Shown here piece after piece: positions 16,623-25,906 of a stretch of 64,000 bases of DNA. Source of the stretch: Streptomyces sp. L2 (GTDB lineage Bacteria > Actinomycetota > Actinomycetes > Streptomycetales > Streptomycetaceae). Where the stretch lies: assembly GCF_004124325.1 (NCBI RefSeq), contig NZ_QBDT01000001.1, forward strand, positions 7,626,001 to 7,690,000, read 5' to 3'. The notes beneath the pieces were generated by a model, which worked only from the letters and a program-made list of their open reading frames with translations, was not told where the DNA came from and did not search any database. Position 1 is the first letter of the stretch; the number at the start of each line of letters is the position of its first letter. The position numbers were made by a program, and so were the translations under genes.

Positions 16623-17693
16623 ATGTCCCGACCCACCGGCCGCGTCCTCACCCTTCTCGAACTCCTCCAGTCCGGCGGCACCCGCACGATCGCCGAACTC
16701 GCCGGCCGACTGGGCGTGGACGGCCGTACCGTGCGGCGCTACGTGGACCACCTGATCGACCTCGACGTGCCCGTCGAGGCCGTGCGCGGCCGCTACGGCG
16801 GCTACCGCCTCGCCCCCGGCTACCGTCTGCCCCCGCTCATGCTCAACGACGACGAGGCACTCGCCGTACTGCTCGGACTGGTCGCGGGCCGCCGAGCGGG
16901 GCCCGCGCCGGTCACGGGCACCGCGAGCGAGACGGCCGCCGCCAAGATCCGCCGGGTGCTGCCGGCCCACCTCGCCCGTCGGCTCGACGCGGTCCTGGAA
17001 TCCCTCGACTTCACCGAGCCGCACGGCGCGCTCGCCGCCCCCGACGCCGCCGTCCTCCTCACCCTCGCCGACGCGGTACGCCACCACCGGCCGGTCACGA
17101 TCAAGTACACCGGCCGCGACGGCCGACGCAGCGAGCGCGCACTCCACCCCTACGGGATCGTCGCCCACTCGGGCCGCTGGTACGTCACCGGTTCCGACCC
17201 CGGGATCGAGGAGGACCGAACCTTCCGGCTCGACCGCATCGCGGACGCCAGGACCCTGCCCGGCACGTTCGATCCGCCGACCGGCCCCGACCCGGCGCAG
17301 CGTCTCGTGACCGGGTTCGCCACCGCGGCCTACCGGCACGAGGTGACCCTGCGGATCCACGGCACTCCCGACCAGATCCGTGCCCACCTGCCCGCTGCCG
17401 TCGCCACGCTCGAGAAACCAGAGCCCGAGCCCGACTCGGAATCGGAGCCGGAACAGTTGCCGGGGCCGGGGTCGCGATCCCCGGACGCCGTCGAACGGTG
17501 GCTGCTGGTCGAGTTGCGGGCCGAGCGGCTCGACTGGCTGCCACCGGTGCTCGCCGCCCTCGACCGGCCGTTCGTCATCGAGCGCCCCGGCGAACTGCGT
17601 GAGCTGGTAGCGCAGTTCGCCGACCGCCTGGCGCGCCGCGCCCGCGGCGACGTGACGGGAACCGGAGATCAACGGCCGTCGGACGGCCGGTAG
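16623..17693 (+). CDS. YafY-type regulator with HTH and WYL domains
   Basis: A 356-residue DeoR-like/WYL regulator. Residues about 7-60 form the HTH (RVLTLLELLQSGGTRTIAEL, then LGVDGRTVRRYVDHLIDL and YGGYRLAPGYRLPPLML). The WYL-type domain lies near 140-240 (YGIVAHSGRWYVTGSDP and DRTFRLDRIADARTL), followed by a C-terminal domain. WYL domains bind ligands such as nucleic-acid fragments or nucleotides. A Glu/Pro/Ser-rich linker (EKPEPEPDSESEPEQ) interrupts the C-terminal part. It faces the VOC gene, which it probably regulates. Confidence 0.88.
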   Translation: MSRPTGRVLTLLELLQSGGTRTIAELAGRLGVDGRTVRRYVDHLIDLDVPVEAVRGRYGGYRLAPGYRLPPLMLNDDEALAVLLGLVAGRRAGPAPVTGTASETAAAKIRRVLPAHLARRLDAVLESLDFTEPHGALAAPDAAVLLTLADAVRHHRPVTIKYTGRDGRRSERALHPYGIVAHSGRWYVTGSDPGIEEDRTFRLDRIADARTLPGTFDPPTGPDPAQRLVTGFATAAYRHEVTLRIHGTPDQIRAHLPAAVATLEKPEPEPDSESEPEQLPGPGSRSPDAVERWLLVELRAERLDWLPPVLAALDRPFVIERPGELRELVAQFADRLARRARGDVTGTGDQRPSDGR

Positions 17694-17762
17694 TCGGCCC
17701 CGATGACGTCGACGACCGGCGCGCGCGCCGCTTCCCGGCCCCCTCCGACCCGCCGTACAGCA

Positions 17763-18398
17763 TCAGCGTGCCGTGTCAGCGGTTCCCTCGCTCGCTGCCG
17801 GGTGGGGGAGGCTCGCTCCCGTGCAGGCCGGGATCAGGTCGAGCAGGGTTCGGCGGAGTTGGTCGGGGGTGAGCCGGTGCGGGGCCGCCGCCGTCAACTG
17901 GTTGAAGAGCAGGCCGTCCAGCAGGGCCACGAACGCGATCGCGTGCGCCGTGGGGTCGGTCGACCCCGCGGCGGTGAGCAGCTTCTCGGCGGCGGCCCGG
18001 TGGCGGCTGCCCGCGAGGTGCAGGGCGGCACGCAGTTCGGGGCGGCGAGGTGCTTCGAGGGCCAACTCGTAGCGGGCGAGCATGCGTTCGCGTCCCGTGG
18101 TGGTCCAGTGCTCGATGAGACCCGCCACGGCCTCGGCGATCTCGGCGGTTTCGGCGGTGCTCGCGGGCCCCGTGAGGGCGGGGCGCTCGTCGATCTCGGC
18201 GATGTCCAGTTCGGCCAGACGTTCGACGGCGGCCTGTAGGAGCTCCCGGCGTGTGCGGAAGTAGTACGAGCACGAGCCGGCCGGGACTTCGGCGGTCCTG
18301 TCGACCGCGCGGTGGGTGAGTCCGCGCATACCGGAACTGGCCAGGGTGCTGATCGCAGCGTCGGCCAGCTGTTGCCGCCGGAGCATGGTGCCGGTCAC
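17763..18398 (-). CDS. TetR-family regulator
   Basis: A 211-residue TetR protein with an HTH of the form GLTHRAVDRTAEVPAGSCSY followed by YFRTRRELLQAAVERL. The C-terminal ligand domain is helical. It lies divergent to a FAD monooxygenase gene, 84 bp away, with two palindromes between them, one overlapping the likely promoter of each. It most likely represses both until the monooxygenase substrate binds. Confidence 0.9.
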   Translation of the reverse strand: MTGTMLRRQQLADAAISTLASSGMRGLTHRAVDRTAEVPAGSCSYYFRTRRELLQAAVERLAELDIAEIDERPALTGPASTAETAEIAEAVAGLIEHWTTTGRERMLARYELALEAPRRPELRAALHLAGSRHRAAAEKLLTAAGSTDPTAHAIAFVALLDGLLFNQLTAAAPHRLTPDQLRRTLLDLIPACTGASLPHPAASEGTADTAR

Positions 18399-18430
18399 GT
18401 GTTTCCCCTCGTCGCCTCGGCTTGCGTTTC

Positions 18431-18471
18431 CTCTACAAGTGTAGAGTGAGTGACGTCCACTACAGATGTAG
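18431..18471. promoter_or_regulatory. Twin TetR operators, CTCTACA-N2-TGTAGAG type
   Basis: A perfect 16-bp palindrome CTCTACA-AG-TGTAGAG (18431-18446) and a second one CTACA-GA-TGTAG (18460-18471) lie 27 bp apart centre to centre, between the TetR gene and the monooxygenase gene. An earlier possible start of the monooxygenase at 18450 would fall inside this region, which supports the later start at 18483. Confidence 0.85.
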
Positions 18472-18482
18472 AGGGAGTGCTG

Positions 18483-19679
18483 ATGGGTAGCGGGTCAGGA
18501 CGTGCCGACGGAGCGGGGACGTGCTCGGCGATCGTGGTCGGCGGCGGGATCGGCGGGCTGGCGGCCGGCCTCGCGCTGTCCCGCGGCGGCCGGAAGGTGA
18601 AGGTGCTGGAGCGCGCCGCCGCCTTCGGTGAGGTGGGAGCGGGACTGTCGCTGTGGCCCAACGGACTGCGCGCGCTGGACGCGCTGGGCGTGGGGGACCA
18701 GGTGCGCGAGCAGGCCCTGGCCGAGACCCAGGCGGGCATCCGCAACAGCTCCGGTCGCTGGCTGTCGCGCACCGACACCGAGGAACTGGCCAGGCGGTTC
18801 GGCCATGTGGTGATGATCCACCGCGCCCGGTTGTCCGAAATTCTGCGTGCGGCCCTTCCGCCGGGCGTGCTGTGCGCGGACACCGAGGTCACCCGGGTCG
18901 CACTCCGCGGCCGCGGGGTCGAGGTCGGGCACCGCGCGGGTGTCTCGCGGGCCGGTCTGCTGGTGGCCGCCGACGGGATCGGCTCCACCGTGCGGCGTTC
19001 GCTGTGGCCGCAGGCTCCGCAGTCGCGGTACGCCGGATACACCGCCTGGCGTCTCGTCGTCGACACGGGACAGCGGCTGCCGGCCGGAGGGGAGAGCTGG
19101 GGACGCGGTGAGCGCGTGGGTATCGCTCCGCTCGCGGACGGCAGCACCTACCTCTTCTGCGTCGCCGACACCCCCGCGGGACAGCGGAACCCCGGCGGCG
19201 AACTGACCGAGATACGACGGCGCTTCGGACACTGGCACGATCCGATTCCCCGGCTGCTGGCGGCCGCCGACGAGGAAGCGGTGCTGCGCCACGACATCCG
19301 CGCCCTGCCGCCGCTGGCCAGTTTCGTCACCGGGCGCGCCGTGCTGCTCGGGGACGCCGCGCACGCCATGACCCCCAATCTTGGACAGGGCGCCAACCAG
19401 GCGCTGGAGGACGCGGTCACCCTGGCGGCATGCCTGGACGCACACCCCGGCGACACCGAGGCGGCCCTCACCGCCTACGACCGGCACCGGCGCCCGCGCA
19501 CCCAGTGGATCGCCCGTCGTTCCCACCGGATCGGCAGCGTCGCGCAGTGGAACTCGGCGCCCGCCACCGCCCTGCGCGATCTGCTGCTCCGCCGCACTCC
19601 CGGCTCGGCCGTCCTCAACTCCCTTGCCCCGGTACTCGACTGGCAGCCGCCCGGCCGCGAGGAGCTGACCACGCGCTGA
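18483..19679 (+). CDS. FAD-dependent monooxygenase (salicylate-hydroxylase-like, PHBH family)
   Basis: A 398-residue single-component flavin hydroxylase. It has the GxGxxG start IVVGGGIGGLAAGLALSRGG, the DG motif LLVAADGIGSTVRRSLW and the FAD motif AVLLGDAAHAMTPNLGQGAN followed by QALEDAVTLAACL. It would hydroxylate an aromatic or polyketide-like substrate with NAD(P)H and oxygen. Start is the ATG at 18483, preceded by GAGGGAG. The operator between it and the divergent TetR gene implies induction by a ligand. Confidence 0.9.
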   Translation: MGSGSGRADGAGTCSAIVVGGGIGGLAAGLALSRGGRKVKVLERAAAFGEVGAGLSLWPNGLRALDALGVGDQVREQALAETQAGIRNSSGRWLSRTDTEELARRFGHVVMIHRARLSEILRAALPPGVLCADTEVTRVALRGRGVEVGHRAGVSRAGLLVAADGIGSTVRRSLWPQAPQSRYAGYTAWRLVVDTGQRLPAGGESWGRGERVGIAPLADGSTYLFCVADTPAGQRNPGGELTEIRRRFGHWHDPIPRLLAAADEEAVLRHDIRALPPLASFVTGRAVLLGDAAHAMTPNLGQGANQALEDAVTLAACLDAHPGDTEAALTAYDRHRRPRTQWIARRSHRIGSVAQWNSAPATALRDLLLRRTPGSAVLNSLAPVLDWQPPGREELTTR

Positions 19680-19715
19680 AGCTCCACCAATCGGCCGCCA
19701 CCTGCGCCACCTGCG

Positions 19716-20834
19716 TCACCGGCGGAAGAACTCGACGAAGCCGTGCGGGGCGCTGTCGCCGAAGCACAGGTCCAGGATGGCGTGCGCGTCGGCGTAGGAG
19801 GTCTTGGTGCGGGCGAAGAGGTCCTCCTCGTAGGCGGTGAGGGCCGCCTCGGTGTCGTCGGGGTGTGCGGCGATCGCCTTCGCGAGTTCGGCGCCGTCGA
19901 ACATGGCCAGGTTCGCGCCGTCACCGGCCGGCGGCACCAGGTGCGCGGCGTCGCCGAGGAGCGTCACGCCGGGCACGCGGTCCCACCGGTGGCCGTCCGG
20001 GAGCGTGTGGATCATGCGGGCGACCGGCGGGGTCTCGCCGTCCGTGATCAGCGCGGTGAGGTACGGCGCCCAGCCCCCGAACTCGGCGGCGATCCGGGCC
20101 CGCGCGGCACCGGCGTCGCCGAAGTCGATGCCGGCCGCCCACTCGGCGGAGCGGAACACATTGACATAGGCGTGCAGGACGTTCCCCGCCTCGCGGTGCG
20201 CGACGATGCCCTTCTCCGGGGCGAGCGCGAACATGGCACCGGCGCCGACCGCCGCGGCCGTCGCCGGGTGCCGCTCGTCGACGTCGTACAGGTACGTCTC
20301 GACCGACAGCGTGCCGGCGTACTCGGGCCGGGCGTCGGAGAGCAGCGGCCTGACCCGCGACCAGGCGCCGTCGGCGCCGACCAGGAGGCCGCCGGTCGCG
20401 GTCGAGCCGTCGGCGAAGGCGAGTTCGTGGCGGCCGTCGCCCAGGGTGCGGGCGCCGGTGACCTTGTGTCCCCAGCGGACCGTTCCCTCGGGCAGGGAGT
20501 CGAGCAGGATGCGGCGCAGGTCGCCGCGGAGCACCTCGGGGCGCCCGCCACCGCCGTCGTCCGGGACGTCGAGCAGCAGCGTGCCGTCGTGGCCGAGTAT
20601 GCGTGCCGCCTCGGCGCCCTGGTGGATGATCGCGCGGAACTCGTCCATCAGCCCCGCGTCCGCGAGCGCGCGCTGCCCGTCGTGTTCGTGGATGTCCAGC
20701 TGGCCGCCCTGGGCGCGGGCCTCGGGTGAGGGGTCGGCCTCGTAGACCGTCGCCCGGATGCCGTGGACGTGCAGGACGCGCGCCAGAGTGAGGCCGCCGG
20801 GGCCCGCGCCGACGATCGTGACCGGGTTCGTCAT
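19716..20834 (-). CDS. TetX-like FAD-dependent monooxygenase
   Basis: A 372-residue flavoprotein that follows TetX in order and spacing of motifs: VTIVGAGPGGLTLARVLHVH, VYEADPSPEARAQGGQLDIH, a HDGQRALADAGL stretch, LRGDLRRILLDSLPEGTVRW and the FAD motif VTLLGDAAHLVPPAGDGANL. TetX hydroxylates and inactivates tetracyclines; TetX-like relatives in actinomycetes act on diverse substrates, so resistance is only one possibility. The gene is divergent from a TetR gene at 20982 across two perfect operators. Its stop lies 37 bp from the convergent monooxygenase gene. Confidence 0.9.
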   Translation of the reverse strand: MTNPVTIVGAGPGGLTLARVLHVHGIRATVYEADPSPEARAQGGQLDIHEHDGQRALADAGLMDEFRAIIHQGAEAARILGHDGTLLLDVPDDGGGGRPEVLRGDLRRILLDSLPEGTVRWGHKVTGARTLGDGRHELAFADGSTATGGLLVGADGAWSRVRPLLSDARPEYAGTLSVETYLYDVDERHPATAAAVGAGAMFALAPEKGIVAHREAGNVLHAYVNVFRSAEWAAGIDFGDAGAARARIAAEFGGWAPYLTALITDGETPPVARMIHTLPDGHRWDRVPGVTLLGDAAHLVPPAGDGANLAMFDGAELAKAIAAHPDDTEAALTAYEEDLFARTKTSYADAHAILDLCFGDSAPHGFVEFFRR

Positions 20835-20912
20835 CGTGATCCTCGATTTCCGTGAGTCAGTGCACGCGCGGCCGCGATGAGGGTGGGCACGCGTGATCGG
20901 TGGACCCTGTTG

Positions 20913-20961
20913 TGGAACGGCGTTCCAGGAGCAGGTGTGTCCATGTTGGAACGGTGTTCCA
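20913..20961. promoter_or_regulatory. Twin TetR operators, TGGAACG-N-CGTTCCA type
   Basis: Two 15-bp palindromes, TGGAACGGCGTTCCA (20913-20927, perfect) and TGGAACGGTGTTCCA (20947-20961, one mismatch), lie 34 bp apart centre to centre between the TetX-like gene and the TetR gene. The second is 20 bp before the TetR start codon. Confidence 0.9.
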
Positions 20962-20981
20962 GTCGTGTCAAACTGATATGC

Positions 20982-21677
20982 ATGGCGAGCAAGACGCAGC
21001 GGGGCGAACGGCGCACGGACGCGCTCTCGAAACAGCGCATCGTGCGCGCCGCGATCGAGATGCTCGACGCCGGCGGCGAGGGCGCCCTGACCTTCCGCGC
21101 GCTCGCGGCGCGCCTGTCCACCGGCAGCGGCGCCCTGTACTGGCACGTCGCCAACAAGGACGAACTGCTGGCGGCCGCCACCAACGACGTCATCGCCCGG
21201 GTCATGGCCGGCGTGACCGGCGGCGACGATCCGAGGGAGGCGATCCGGGCCGTCGCCCTCGGCGTGTACGAGGCGATCGACGCGCACCCCTGGGTGGGCG
21301 CCCAGCTCTCCAGTTCGCCGTCACTGGCCGCGATCCCGGAGATCTTCGAGGCCTTCGGCAGCCGCATCCAGGCCCTCGGTGTCCCCGAGCGGGCCTGGTT
21401 CAACTCCGCGACCGCCCTCGTGCTCTACGTCCTCGGCGCCGCCGCACAGAACGCCGCCAACGCCCGGCAGCACGTGGACGGGCTCGACCGCGACGACGTC
21501 CTCGGCTCGGTCGCCGAGCACTGGGCCGGCCTCGACCCCGCCCGCTACCCCTTCGTGCGCCGGCTGGCGGCGGAACTGCCCGGCCACGACGACCAGGAGC
21601 AGTTCCTCGCCGGGGTCGACCTCGTCCTGGCCGGTATCGAAGCGGGCATCGAGGCCGGTGGCGCTGACGGTGACTGA
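20982..21677 (+). CDS. TetR/AcrR-family regulator
   Basis: A 231-residue repressor starting MASKTQRGERRTDALSKQRI. The HTH is LTFRALAARLSTGSGALYWH followed by VANKDELLAAATNDVIARVM; the C-terminal domain is of the TetR_C_33-like helical type. Upstream in-frame ATGs lie inside the operators, so I chose the ATG at 20982. It is divergent to the TetX-like monooxygenase and, by position, represses it and itself. Confidence 0.9.
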   Translation: MASKTQRGERRTDALSKQRIVRAAIEMLDAGGEGALTFRALAARLSTGSGALYWHVANKDELLAAATNDVIARVMAGVTGGDDPREAIRAVALGVYEAIDAHPWVGAQLSSSPSLAAIPEIFEAFGSRIQALGVPERAWFNSATALVLYVLGAAAQNAANARQHVDGLDRDDVLGSVAEHWAGLDPARYPFVRRLAAELPGHDDQEQFLAGVDLVLAGIEAGIEAGGADGD

Positions 21678-22174
21678 GGCAGCCTGAGCGCTGAGCTGTT
21701 CCCCCTCGCAAGGCGCCTCTCGCGCAGTTCCCCGCGCCCCTTTGGGGCGGGGTGCGATGGGGTTCGGCGCGTGCGTACTCGGCTGCGGGCCGGTGGGGGC
21801 CGGTCGCGCAGTTCCCCGCGCCCCTTTGGGGCGGGTGGTGCCGGGCGTCTTTGACGTAGTACGGGTGGCCCCGCGCTGCCCCGCGCCGCCCCCGCCCCAC
21901 TGGGCATCCGGCCCGCCCCGGCCGCCGCCCACTCACTCCCCACTGGGCCAATGGCTCAACTTTTCCGGGCATTGTTGTCAGCTGGTCCCCGGCGACCCCA
22001 TACTCCTGGCCCAACAGTCCAGTAGCCCACAATCCAGTAGCCACAGGCCGGCTCGCGGTCCGGATGTCCTGCCGCGGCGAACGAGGCGTGCCCGCAGACG
22101 AGACGGGGACGTGCCGGCGCCGCCGCCGGGGCGCGCGACCGGCGGCGCGGCCGGTCCGCTGCTGCGGGACATGG
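21678..22174. other. Leader region with dispersed GC-rich repeats
   Basis: About 500 bases between the TetR gene and the oxidoreductase. It holds two copies of the CGCAGTTCCCCGCGCCCC element (see the repeat entry), two copies of CCCCACTGGGC, and a short tandem of CCAGTAGCC(C)ACA near 22020-22050. No convincing gene is seen; long open frames on both strands here are artefacts of the high GC content. Confidence 0.6.
21723..21835. repeat. Two copies of a Streptomyces-type CGCAGTTCCCCGCGCCCC element
   Basis: The 29-bp stretch starting CGCAGTTCCCCGCGCCCCTT and ending TGGGGCGGG occurs at 21723-21751 and 21807-21835. Within each copy GCCCC pairs with GGGGC around TTT. Full-length forms of this element in Streptomyces are inverted repeats ending in GGGGAACTGCG and often act as terminators; here the right arm is cut short in both copies. 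They lie after the TetR gene and may end its transcription. Confidence 0.7.
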
Positions 22175-22216
22175 ATGACAGACGACCTGCGTGCCACCGA
22201 GTTCAGGGAGAGGGCG

Positions 22217-25200
22217 ATGACGCCACCCGTCACCGAGACCGAGCAGCACGCGGACGGGAGCCCGCGCCCGCGCCCGCACCTGCGGCTGGACGACCGCTAC
22301 CGCCTCGCCGAAGGCACGGTTCACCTCTCCGGCATCCACGCACTCGTCCGCATCCTCCTGGACCGTGCCGCGCGCGACCGCCAACAGGGGCTGCGCACCG
22401 GGACCTTCGTGTCCGGCTACGAGGGATCGCCCCTGGCCGGCTACGACATCGAGCTGGCCCGGCGCGAGGCGCTGCTGCGCGAGCACGACATCGTCCTCAA
22501 GCCCGGCCTGAACGAGGAACTCGCCGCGACCGCCGTCATGGGCAGCCAACTCGCGGGCCAGGTGGGCACCTCGCGCTACGACGGCGTCACCGGCATCTGG
22601 TACGCCAAGTCGCCCGGCCTCGACCGGGCCTCCGACGCGCTGCGTCACGCCAACCTGGTCGGCACCGGCCCGACCGGCGGCGCCGTGGCACTCGTCGGCG
22701 ACGACCCGGGCGCGAAGTCGTCCAGCGTGCCGTGCGCCAGCGAGGCGACCCTCGCGGACCTCGCGATGCCGACGCTGTACCCGGCCGACGCGCAGGACGT
22801 CCTCGACTACGGCCTGCACGCGCAGTACCTGTCCCGGTTCAGCGGCCTGTGGGCCGGCTTGAAGATCACCACGGCGGTCGCCGACGGCACCTCCACCGCC
22901 CTCGTCGGACCCGGCCGGAACCCGGTCACCGACGGGGACGCCGGACCGAACCCGCACACGCCGAGCGCGATGCTCCTGGGCGCCAACCTCATGGCGCTGG
23001 AACGCAGCCTGCACGACGTCCGGCTGCCCCGCGCGATCGAGTACGCCCGGCTGCACGGCCTCAACCAGGTGGTCCAGCGCGGCCCTTCGGACCGTATCGG
23101 CATCCTCACCTCCGGCAAGACCTACCTCGACGTCCGCGAGGCCCTCCGCCTCATCGGGCTCACCGACGACGATCTCGCCCGGCACGGCATCAGGATCCTC
23201 AAGCTCGGCATGGTCTTCCCCCTGGAGCGCGACGCCGTCGTCGAGTTCGCGGACGGGCTCGACCAGCTGCTGGTCGTGGAGGAGAAGCGGCCGTTCCTCG
23301 AAGCCGCCGTCAAGGAGATCCTCTACGGCCGGACCGGCGCCCCCGCGGTCCACGGCAAGGAAGGCCCCGACGGTCGGACCCTGTTCAGCCGTTCCGGGGA
23401 ACTCGACGCGGACGCCGTGGCCACCGGCCTGACCAGGGTGCTGGCCCCGCTCGGCGTCGAGGCCGCCGAGGCATGGCGCCGCCGGCCCCGCCCCCGCGCC
23501 TCGCTCTCCCTGCCGCTGCTGAACCGCAGCCCCTACTACTGCTCGGGCTGCCCGCACAACACCTCCACCACCGCGGGCGGCGACTCGCTCGTCGGCGCCG
23601 GCATCGGCTGCCACGCGATGGTCGTGTTCATGGACGCCGAACAGGTCGGCACAGTCGTCGGCATGACCCAGATGGGCGGCGAGGGCGCCCAGTGGATCGG
23701 CATGGAACCCTTCGTCGACGACGACCACTTCGTGCAGAACATCGGCGACGGCACCTACATGCACTCGGGCAGTCTCGCCGTACGGGCGGCCGTCGCCGCC
23801 GGGGTCAACGTCACCTACAAGGTGCTCTACAACGGCACGGTCGCCATGACCGGCGGCCAGGACGCCGTCGGCGCGCTTCCGGTCGATCGGCTCGCCTCCA
23901 CCCTCCTGGACGAGGGCGTCGCCAAGGTGATCATCACCAGCGAGGACACCTCGCGCGTCCCGAGGGCCCGGCTGCCCAGGGCCGTACGGGTGCTGGACCG
24001 GTCCCGCATCGAGGACGCCCTCGCCGAACTGAAGGCCACCCCCGGGGTCACCGTCCTCATCCACGACCAGGAGTGCGCCGCCGAGAAGCGGCGGGCCCGC
24101 AGGCGCGGCAAGGCCGAGACCCCGGCCAAGCGCGTCTTCATCAACGAACGCGTCTGCGAGGGCTGCGGCGACTGCGGCCGCAAGTCCAACTGCCTCTCCG
24201 TGCACCCCGCTTCCACCGAGTTCGGCCGCAAGACCCGCATCGACCAGACCTCCTGCAACCTGGACTACTCCTGCGTCGACGGCGACTGCCCGGCGTTCAT
24301 GACCGTCGTCCCGGCCGACGGCCCCCGGCGCACCGCCCGCGCCGCGCTCCCCGACCTGGCCGCCACGGACCTCCCGGCCCCCGCCCGCAGCACCGCCCCC
24401 ACGGGATCCTTCCGTATGCGGATCACCGGCATCGGCGGCACCGGCATCGTCACCGTCTCGCAGGTGCTGGCGACCGCCGCGGTCATCGACGGCCACCACG
24501 TGCGCACCCTCGACCAGACCGGCCTCGCCCAGAAGGGCGGCGCCGTCGTCTCCGACATCAAGATCACGCCGGACGCCGTCGAACAGGGCGCGAAGATCAC
24601 CGAGCAGAGCTGCGACCTCTACCTCGCCTGCGACCCGCTCGTCGCCACCGACCCCAAGTACCTCCGCGTCGCCGCCCCGGACCGCACGGTCGCCGTCATG
24701 AGCACCACCGAGATACCGACCGGGCAGATGGTCGTCGACACCGAGGTCGGCTTCCCCGCGCCCGGTGCCGTGCGCAACGCCGTCGACGGCGCCGTACGCC
24801 AGCTCATCGCCCTGGACACCGGCGCCCTGGCCACCGAACTCTTCGACGACGAGCAGTACGCCAACATGCTGCTGGTCGGCGCCGCCTACCAGACCGGGCT
24901 GCTGCCGATGCCCGCCGAGGCAGTCGAGGAGGCCATCACCCTCAACGGTGTCGCCGTCGACCGCAACATCCAGGCCTTCCGGCGCGGCCGCCAGGCCGTG
25001 GCCGACCCGGACGCCCTGCGCGCCGCGACCGCCGCTCCCGAGCCCCGGCTGCCGGAACCGCCCGCGGGCACCGCCGAACTCGTCGCCCGGGTCACCGATG
25101 CCACCGACTCCGAACTGCACCGTCTCCTCACCGTCCGCGTGGCCGACCTCATCGGCTACCAGGACGCCCGCTACGCCCGCGTCTACGCCGACTTCGTGCG

Positions 25201-25762
25201 GGCCGTCGCGGACGCCGAGGACGCCGCCGTCGCCGGCTCCACCGAGCTGACCGAGGCGGTCGCCCGCCATCTGTACAAGCTTATGGCGTACAAGGACGAG
25301 TACGAAGTGGCCCGCCTCGCCCTCGACCCGGCCGTCGACGCGGAGATCGACGCCACGTTCGGCAGCGGCAGCCGGCGCACCCACCTGCTGCACCCGCCGG
25401 CGCTGCGCGCCCTCGGCATGAAGCGGAAGATCGCCCTCGGCCGCACCGCCGGCCCCGCCTTCAAGGCGCTGCGCGCCATGCGGCGCCTGCGCGGCACCCG
25501 CCTCGACCTGTTCGGCATGCACCCCGTACGCCGCCTCGAACGCGCACTCGTCGACGACTACCGAACCTCACTCACCGACGCCCTCACGATCCTCACCAAG
25601 GAGAACCTCCCCGCCGTACGCCGCCTCGCCGAACTCCCCGACATCATCCGCGGCTACGAGGACGTCAAACTGGCCGCCGTCGCCCGCTACCGGACGGAGA
25701 AGGCGAGCCTCGTCGCCGAACTCCACGAGACCGCCACCGCTCTCGTTCCCGCGGGGGCCTGA
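22217..25762 (+). CDS. Indolepyruvate:ferredoxin oxidoreductase, single-chain type
   Basis: A 1181-residue fused 2-oxoacid:ferredoxin oxidoreductase. It oxidatively decarboxylates aryl- or branched-chain pyruvates from amino-acid breakdown to acyl-CoA, passing electrons to ferredoxin. Order: N-terminal alpha-subunit-like domain (GTFVSGYEGSPLAGYDIELA), TPP domain (CSGCPHNTSTT, GIGCHAMVVFMD, MGGEGAQWIGM), a Cys-rich cluster region (VCEGCGDCGRKSNC and CVDGDCP), gamma-subunit-like domain (GIGGTGIVTVSQVLATAAVI, DQTGLAQKGGAVVSD) and a C-terminal DUF6537-like helical domain. Start: ATG 22217 with AGGGAGAGGG just upstream; an in-frame ATG at 22175 is an alternative. It appears monocistronic and no ferredoxin gene is adjacent. 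Confidence 0.92.
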   Translation: MTPPVTETEQHADGSPRPRPHLRLDDRYRLAEGTVHLSGIHALVRILLDRAARDRQQGLRTGTFVSGYEGSPLAGYDIELARREALLREHDIVLKPGLNEELAATAVMGSQLAGQVGTSRYDGVTGIWYAKSPGLDRASDALRHANLVGTGPTGGAVALVGDDPGAKSSSVPCASEATLADLAMPTLYPADAQDVLDYGLHAQYLSRFSGLWAGLKITTAVADGTSTALVGPGRNPVTDGDAGPNPHTPSAMLLGANLMALERSLHDVRLPRAIEYARLHGLNQVVQRGPSDRIGILTSGKTYLDVREALRLIGLTDDDLARHGIRILKLGMVFPLERDAVVEFADGLDQLLVVEEKRPFLEAAVKEILYGRTGAPAVHGKEGPDGRTLFSRSGELDADAVATGLTRVLAPLGVEAAEAWRRRPRPRASLSLPLLNRSPYYCSGCPHNTSTTAGGDSLVGAGIGCHAMVVFMDAEQVGTVVGMTQMGGEGAQWIGMEPFVDDDHFVQNIGDGTYMHSGSLAVRAAVAAGVNVTYKVLYNGTVAMTGGQDAVGALPVDRLASTLLDEGVAKVIITSEDTSRVPRARLPRAVRVLDRSRIEDALAELKATPGVTVLIHDQECAAEKRRARRRGKAETPAKRVFINERVCEGCGDCGRKSNCLSVHPASTEFGRKTRIDQTSCNLDYSCVDGDCPAFMTVVPADGPRRTARAALPDLAATDLPAPARSTAPTGSFRMRITGIGGTGIVTVSQVLATAAVIDGHHVRTLDQTGLAQKGGAVVSDIKITPDAVEQGAKITEQSCDLYLACDPLVATDPKYLRVAAPDRTVAVMSTTEIPTGQMVVDTEVGFPAPGAVRNAVDGAVRQLIALDTGALATELFDDEQYANMLLVGAAYQTGLLPMPAEAVEEAITLNGVAVDRNIQAFRRGRQAVADPDALRAATAAPEPRLPEPPAGTAELVARVTDATDSELHRLLTVRVADLIGYQDARYARVYADFVRAVADAEDAAVAGSTELTEAVARHLYKLMAYKDEYEVARLALDPAVDAEIDATFGSGSRRTHLLHPPALRALGMKRKIALGRTAGPAFKALRAMRRLRGTRLDLFGMHPVRRLERALVDDYRTSLTDALTILTKENLPAVRRLAELPDIIRGYEDVKLAAVARYRTEKASLVAELHETATALVPAGA

Positions 25763-25906
25763 CAGGGCCGACCGGGTGGGGGCGCGCCGTCCGCCACCCG
25801 GCCTGGCTGTCTTCTCACGGTGTGCAGGGCGACCGTCGCGGAAAATGGGCGGCCCGCGACGCGTGGCCCCGGCATGCTGGGCGTTCCGGTCGACCGAGAG
25901 GACCTC

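Noticed and set aside
18450..18482. Earlier start of the salicylate-hydroxylase-like gene at 18450
   Set aside because: It falls within the operator region and adds residues before the FAD motif that are not conserved; ATG 18483 has a better ribosome binding site.
21956..25522. A minus-strand open frame of nearly 1200 codons and a plus-strand one of over 1500 codons (21742-26460) across the oxidoreductase gene
   Set aside because: Both are shadow frames caused by high GC in the third codon position. They have low-complexity Arg/Pro/Gly or Val/Gly/Asp composition and no motif, and they cover a gene with clear TPP, iron-sulfur and gamma-subunit motifs.
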